Assembly (NCBI GenBank): GCA_964453575.1
Contig: CAYVRW010000088.1
Coordinates: forward strand, 1 to 8,930
Source: JABDBK01 sp964453575
GTDB lineage: Bacteria; Pseudomonadota; Gammaproteobacteria; DSM-16500
Length of the DNA: 8,930 nucleotides
Direction of reading: 5' to 3'
This document shows positions 6,301-8,930 of the stretch, piece after piece. The notes below the pieces were generated by a model that saw only the letters and a program-made list of their open reading frames with translations, was not told the origin of the DNA and searched no databases. Numbering within the stretch: the stretch's first letter is position 1; each line of letters begins with the position of its first letter. Both the position numbers and the translations under genes were made by a program.

Positions 6301-8857
6301 GCCATGCACAAGCTTGCCAAAAATAATTCAGCCGCTTGTTGATGAAATTCAAAAAGCCAACAATGTTAGTTTATTACATGTGATGCACCGTCATCCAATC
6401 ATTGAATTGGAATTTAATCTACCATTAGATAATCATAGTGCTAAATTTACCTTCGAATTTAATACTAGGACAAAATCTCTCATGGTAAACGGTAGGTTCT
6501 TTGGAATGAATTGGGAGTATAGAATGGATCTCATTGCAAAAATGTCCGAGATAGAAGGATTATTATTGGGAGATATATTACAAAAACCATCCTATAATAA
6601 AGATAACCGATCATTAGAATTTAATTGGAAATTTAGTGCAGATCGAATCCCTTATCTTGCTCAACATATCAAAGATATCGTCAACCATTATGCGACGATG
6701 ACAGAAAATTCTTACGGTACTATTCGTAGGAATTGTCGACAATTATGGGAAAGACATTGTGTTGATTTATGTATTTCTGATGACATATCAAAACAGCTTC
6801 CGTCAGAGCGACGTAAAAAGATAGGAGATGAAATAGCTGCCATTGACAAAAGCATACTTGCAAAATCATTGTTAAGAAATCCTGACCTATTACTTTCGTT
6901 TATTAATGGCGACCTTGATGTTTTCATTGAAGATATTTACGAGGTCCTGCCAAAGCTATCGTTCATGTTGCTGGAAAGATTTATTAATAATTGTGCACTT
7001 TCGCCTAATATTATTATGCAAAGAAGTCATACTATTAACGGTAGAATTGAAACTTTATTAACAAGATTAATTTCGACGTGGGATGCGGAAGAGGCTATTA
7101 AATTCCTTGAAAAATACCAACCTGATCTCGCTCCTCATGCTTCAATATTTAAAAATGTAAAAGATAATAATCCTAAGATATTCGAATATCTATTTGCGAA
7201 CAAGGCTCCTTTCGACTTTGATGACATTAAATATGCATTTGAACATCCTGAAATCAAACCGTATGCTATTGCAGCACTAGAAAAATGGGATACAACAAGA
7301 TTGTCCAATTGGGTTTATGCCAATTCAAGCAAAGCAAGTTATTCGTTCAGCAATCGTGATTGCCTTTTGAATGTTATCGATCATTTTAAAAATGAAATTG
7401 ATCTAAATTATAAACCCCTAGGTGCCGTAGATACCTTATTCGAACATCTCATTCAAACACCATTCTTTACTAATATGACTGAAGTGAAATTTAATGAGTT
7501 TCTGAATAAAAATAATATTGATATTTCTCAACATCCGAAGTTTCTACGTCTTTTGTTACTGCATGAACACTCTTTAGGGATATGTTTTTTAAAAAAATCC
7601 ATCGCCGAACATGTTCTCGATCCTATGATGATGCATTGTCTTAGGCACGGTGAAGCAACATCTTTGTTGAGTGGTTGGTCTGTGGTCGAGCTAAAATCCT
7701 GGATGGATAATCATGCAGAACAGCTTGGCAGTGTGGAATTAAATGAAGTCAAATCGTTATATTTTTCAAAACTTGCTCAAACATTAGAGCCTGTTCTGCC
7801 TAAAGGTGCTCCATTAACGTTAACGAATGTCTTAAACTGCTTTAATAACCTTGAGATTCAATCAGAACTTATAGACATCTTTAAGCAATGGCGCAGTGAA
7901 GATATCGCATCATGGCTTATTGAATCAACCGCTCTTTTAAAAACAGAATCATTTCCAGAGCTTCTACAGTTTATTGAGTTAACCAAGGCTGATCTTAATA
8001 AAGTTGAAGAGGTCGCCGGTGATGAGTTTAGTTTATTAGAGTGTATCGTACCGTTGCTTAATGATAAAATGCCTAAGCAGGATATTGAAAAATTTATTAA
8101 TGATAATAATGTTGATGTCACTAAACACCCCGATGTTTTAGCACATGCATTATCAATGAAATGTTATGTGCTAGCAGACATATTAGTTGATAAAGGTATG
8201 AGTTTTTTAGCTATTCATAAATATGTTTTCTCCGGGCTTTCATCCATCAAAGATGCACAACCTATTCTTTCGAAAGCCTTTATGAAATTATCAGGCGAAC
8301 AACGTACTGAATTTTTGTACGATAGAGTTGGCGATGATTTTTGTGCGCAATTGATGCTAAATTCTTTAGATGCATTAAATTTTCAATATTCTGAAGATGG
8401 TCATGAAACTTTATTTTTTACCGCAATGAGAATCTTTGATGATGAGCAGCTAGTTAATCTAGTGAAAGCTGGATTGGTTGATTTAACAAAAAATGATGAA
8501 ATATCGACTGGTTATGCGCTGACTGTGGCTCTTGTACATAAGAGATATGGTCTGGCTTGGTTAATGCTTGAGAGTAAGGCTAATAATCATAGTTTAAACA
8601 AGGCTGATTTTATAAAGGTGAAGGATGAGTATCCAGTAGAACAATTATTATCGTTATTCAAGGATTGGAAACAAAATGAATTTAAAGAATGGATAGCTAA
8701 AACGGATATTCCATCTTATATTAAAACACCGATAGAGGAATTGTATAAGTCGAAACAACAAAAAAGTCCATTGCAAGAGGGGTCGATGTTTAAATCAACA
8801 AATGTAAATAATGATGACACAATACAGAAAGTAAATAGTGTAAGTAATATAATGTAG
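3338..8857 (+). CDS. Giant PPDK/PEP-synthase-like ATP-binding and phosphohistidine protein fused to helical and ankyrin-like repeat regions
   Basis: Complete gene, 1839 codons. The ATG at 3338 is supported by GGAG seven bases upstream. Residues 1-20 are very basic (KKRNKIKNKIKK). Residues about 28-348 match the PPDK N-terminal ATP-binding family: GNKAANL (K34), VRSSGDED (R135), a Gly-rich NPGGN loop (148-151), GHGE (238-241), DIEW (327-330) and VQARPIP (from 342). Residues about 385-465 resemble the PEP-utilising swivelling domain, with TSHEAA holding the expected phospho-histidine H433 and GVPVYQG after it. No PEP/pyruvate TIM-barrel motifs follow. Residues 607-1839 are instead paralogous to the upstream gene: helical 607-1018, alpha/beta about 1019-1122, helical to about 1238 (WERHCVDLC from W1137), ankyrin-like/W-motif solenoid 1240 to about 1800, SPLQEGSMFKS at 1810-1820 and a polar tail. 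By family knowledge the first two domains would use ATP to phosphorylate H433; the final acceptor is unknown. It is not a normal PEP synthase or PPDK. Secretion as an effector is possible but not shown. Confidence 0.93.
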   Translation: MKPSKKRNKIKNKIKKATNVQDRIKIRAKHYGNKAANLIELDSLCSTIKNKKININIPEIFPIDDLSIQHHLDEYAPKWRQLWEQFIILQNNQKTLTNEGKLTLKSLRDLITECFRERSFCPEILAPSDSLFMVRSSGDEDRVEIANPGGNKSVAAVKLDAWSMSNAIGTVVASYFSEKSLTQRLLSGDDIQQPFMPVLIQKMIGEKLNGFDDPKQRVISGVMYAKQSGITRLDAAFGHGEIIVNSKAPFDTFEVTDDDIVHAAIHQKKSRLVPTEIKNDNNDVERKLIFKENPKKLQEAPSVTPEVAAEIAHVGRHIANHYGMPMDIEWVFTPETQTLSIVQARPIPQSVKHKISPSTISPEKWKRFKSDPEIQLSKTPVISPAGNEAKIVKSETTILAGNIASAHSVYLKKSEQKHVDAVVVKEPAPSTSHEAAQFNLMGVPVYQGAIESIDRWLKEEKSVVIADTQHQHFVNMTNINKKRQIDDENTLRDEKTIVDGMYTSSLSTSKTLLPGSIIENELIKAGIMKYLSNNKNIGSAFSSADMNMIYSTLVNCIETIESAKINDKNIEAFDALQNIADIFKIMSTSSKGQDKAEPHQKLFVHAMLSIAEIDHCLSEFSKLTEINDQQKAKQQQQLLDLISKLKALVINPGEPNLYSDSIYQLALQSKTLQESKIDSSKMSDSQRSYFTEFLKLKALALNEDTQRIWAEFAYDCAQTLVARQKLSKIIMFAVENNMLSELVNNLFVNAIKNKKPNEKVIVKLYELVDQNRYEFWRHHIAETNQLLLAWENRINDWSSPQKFERLLKDFDLELNPLISNLYLNTYMSNLTQQIILKQAERLTEVIDKSIKAMKSSMEYQGQETLLVERFAKLLSYYYRLMDEWMTAVPYTFYDQCAAKIRTDKAYNNKSSMLTAIERGFSDKKQRRDLKQLNASGYLNVASAKAGSNASFERQFVQQRDLFTLEDYFTLFHQNILASIAELNKKSMLPCTSLPKIIQPLVDEIQKANNVSLLHVMHRHPIIELEFNLPLDNHSAKFTFEFNTRTKSLMVNGRFFGMNWEYRMDLIAKMSEIEGLLLGDILQKPSYNKDNRSLEFNWKFSADRIPYLAQHIKDIVNHYATMTENSYGTIRRNCRQLWERHCVDLCISDDISKQLPSERRKKIGDEIAAIDKSILAKSLLRNPDLLLSFINGDLDVFIEDIYEVLPKLSFMLLERFINNCALSPNIIMQRSHTINGRIETLLTRLISTWDAEEAIKFLEKYQPDLAPHASIFKNVKDNNPKIFEYLFANKAPFDFDDIKYAFEHPEIKPYAIAALEKWDTTRLSNWVYANSSKASYSFSNRDCLLNVIDHFKNEIDLNYKPLGAVDTLFEHLIQTPFFTNMTEVKFNEFLNKNNIDISQHPKFLRLLLLHEHSLGICFLKKSIAEHVLDPMMMHCLRHGEATSLLSGWSVVELKSWMDNHAEQLGSVELNEVKSLYFSKLAQTLEPVLPKGAPLTLTNVLNCFNNLEIQSELIDIFKQWRSEDIASWLIESTALLKTESFPELLQFIELTKADLNKVEEVAGDEFSLLECIVPLLNDKMPKQDIEKFINDNNVDVTKHPDVLAHALSMKCYVLADILVDKGMSFLAIHKYVFSGLSSIKDAQPILSKAFMKLSGEQRTEFLYDRVGDDFCAQLMLNSLDALNFQYSEDGHETLFFTAMRIFDDEQLVNLVKAGLVDLTKNDEISTGYALTVALVHKRYGLAWLMLESKANNHSLNKADFIKVKDEYPVEQLLSLFKDWKQNEFKEWIAKTDIPSYIKTPIEELYKSKQQKSPLQEGSMFKSTNVNNDDTIQKVNSVSNIM
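3419..4381 (+). other. Domain: PPDK/PEP-synthase N-terminal ATP-binding (ATP-grasp type) region
   Basis: Protein residues about 28-348. Family signatures appear in the canonical order: GxKAANL near the start (the lysine corresponds to the ATP-contacting lysine of PPDK), VRSS with the ATP-binding arginine R135, a glycine-rich segment 148-151, a QKM segment before an SGVMY strand (the slot of the family's GVMFT-type motif), FGHGE in place of the usual GLGE, a D-I-E-W motif at 327-330 and the closing QARPI at 343-347. Preservation of nearly every nucleotide-site signature argues that ATP binding is retained. The SSGDED stretch with NPGGN shortly after is a variant of the family's SSA-x-x-ED and AGQ segments. 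Family assignment is from recalled motifs, not from a profile search. Confidence 0.88.
4490..4732 (+). other. Domain: divergent phosphohistidine (PEP-utilising, swivelling) domain with H433 retained
   Basis: Residues about 385-465. The segment STSHEAAQFNLMGVPVYQG lines up with the family pattern G-G-x-T/S-S/C-H-A-A-I-x-A-R-x-x-G-I-P-A-V-V-G. The histidine (H433, codon 4634-4636), the following alanines and the G-x-P are kept, while the GG pair, the A-R and the final V-V-G are altered. The preceding DAVVVKEPAP fits the strand leading to the catalytic loop. The domain directly follows the ATP-binding region, as in PEP synthase and PPDK. It is more divergent than the ATP-binding part, so activity is plausible rather than certain. 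Confidence 0.7.
7055..8737 (+). repeat. Degenerate ankyrin-like / W-motif protein repeats, nine copies (gene 2)
   Basis: This is the same signature as in gene 1, with copies at W1248, W1317, M1380, W1447, W1518, M1578, L1651, F1700 and W1777. The first seven correspond one-to-one with gene 1; the last two are in the segment gene 1 lacks. The segment around 1690-1740 reads most clearly as two ankyrin-like hairpins (HETLFFTAMR, then LVNLVKAG, then YALTVALVH, then LAWLMLESKAN). This suggests a divergent ankyrin-type solenoid, a fold usually used to bind partner proteins. Confidence 0.6.
8765..8797 (+). repeat. Near-identical C-terminal 33-base motif, copy 2 (SPLQEGSMFKS)
   Basis: Encodes residues 1810-1820, followed by 19 polar residues. 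The only two differences from copy 1 are a silent third-position change (Pro codon) and one base that exchanges Q for E. Confidence 0.85.
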
Positions 8858-8871
8858 TTCTACGATTGTAG

Positions 8872-8903
8872 GGTGGGCAAAGGAGCGCTGCGACGTGCCC
8901 ACC
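8872..8903. repeat. GC-rich inverted repeat (hairpin A), 8-base arms
   Basis: GGTGGGCA at 8872-8879 is the exact reverse complement of TGCCCACC at 8896-8903, with a 16-base loop that contains the palindrome AGCGCT. It lies 14 bases after the stop codon of the large gene. It resembles the GGTGGGCA/TGCCCACC-type intergenic palindromic repeats seen in many bacterial genomes (recalled, not searched). It could help terminate transcription or stabilise the 3' end, but no T-run follows. Confidence 0.75.
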
Positions 8904-8930
8904 ATGTGGATGCACGTTTTGGTGGGCACG
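8894..8930. repeat. Second, overlapping inverted repeat (hairpin B), 10-base arms
   Basis: CGTGCCCACC at 8894-8903 pairs perfectly with GGTGGGCACG at 8921-8930 across a 17-base loop. Its left arm contains the right arm of hairpin A, so the two structures exclude each other. The repeat ends exactly at the window edge and may continue as a longer array. Confidence 0.75.

Larger units (their letters stand above)
5156..8802 (+). repeat. Tandem paralogous copy 2 (direct repeat of 2-3249)
   Basis: Second copy of the duplicated coding segment, residues 607 onward of the complete gene. It starts immediately after the phosphohistidine domain and its linker, but only because the window cuts copy 1 there; the duplication probably extends upstream. 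It carries about 131 extra residues (roughly 8360-8761) relative to copy 1. Confidence 0.95.

Noticed and set aside
8798..8854. Classical glutamate-rich (E-block) Dot/Icm type IV secretion signal at the C-terminus
   Set aside because: The tail is polar and Asn/Ser/Thr/Asp-rich but has no glutamate cluster, so secretion by this route is only a possibility.
3338..8857. Annotation as phosphoenolpyruvate synthase (ppsA) or pyruvate phosphate dikinase
   Set aside because: The N-terminal motifs fit, but the barrel that binds PEP/pyruvate is not recognisable and the protein is about twice the usual length.
8872..8903. Rho-independent terminator
   Set aside because: The stem is GC-rich and well placed, but the loop is long and no T-run follows either stem within the window; an intergenic palindromic repeat fits better.

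Overview
The window is AT-rich and almost wholly coding. It holds two very large, co-oriented, paralogous genes on the + strand, followed by a short non-coding tail. The low GC, the giant multidomain proteins with ankyrin-like C-terminal solenoids, and the lineage-specific tandem duplication suggest a host-associated or intracellular gammaproteobacterium, for example one of the Legionellales. This placement is inference; no taxonomic marker gene is present.

Region 1 (1-3313) is the 3' part of the first gene. Its reading frame is open at the left edge. Its first visible residue aligns inside the second gene's product, at residue 607, so the real start and an N-terminal region of about 600 residues probably lie upstream. 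Region 2 (3314-3337) is a 24-base gap with a clear Shine-Dalgarno site and no terminator, so the two genes probably form an operon. Region 3 (3338-8857) is the complete second gene, 1839 codons. It encodes a PEP-synthase/PPDK-type ATP-binding domain, then a phosphohistidine swivelling domain with its histidine kept (H433). A long mostly helical region follows, containing an alpha/beta insert, and then a very divergent ankyrin-like, tryptophan-rich repeat solenoid. The protein ends in a short polar tail marked by SPLQ(E/Q)GSMFKS. Region 4 (8858-8930) is a GC-rich array of alternating inverted repeats that runs off the right edge.

The point of interest is the architecture. The nucleotide-binding and phosphohistidine halves of a PEP synthase/dikinase are present with recognisable key residues, but the PEP/pyruvate TIM barrel is absent. 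It is replaced by about 1200 residues of unknown helical and solenoid sequence, and that whole region is present twice in tandem. One reading, which is inference, is a pair of ATP-dependent phosphotransferases in which the swivelling histidine passes phosphate to an acceptor held by the helical/solenoid region. That would be analogous in logic to rifampin phosphotransferase or glucan water dikinase, but with a different domain order and an unknown target. The copies differ by one solenoid unit of about 131 residues near the C-terminus, and their divergence rises from the helical core toward the solenoid.
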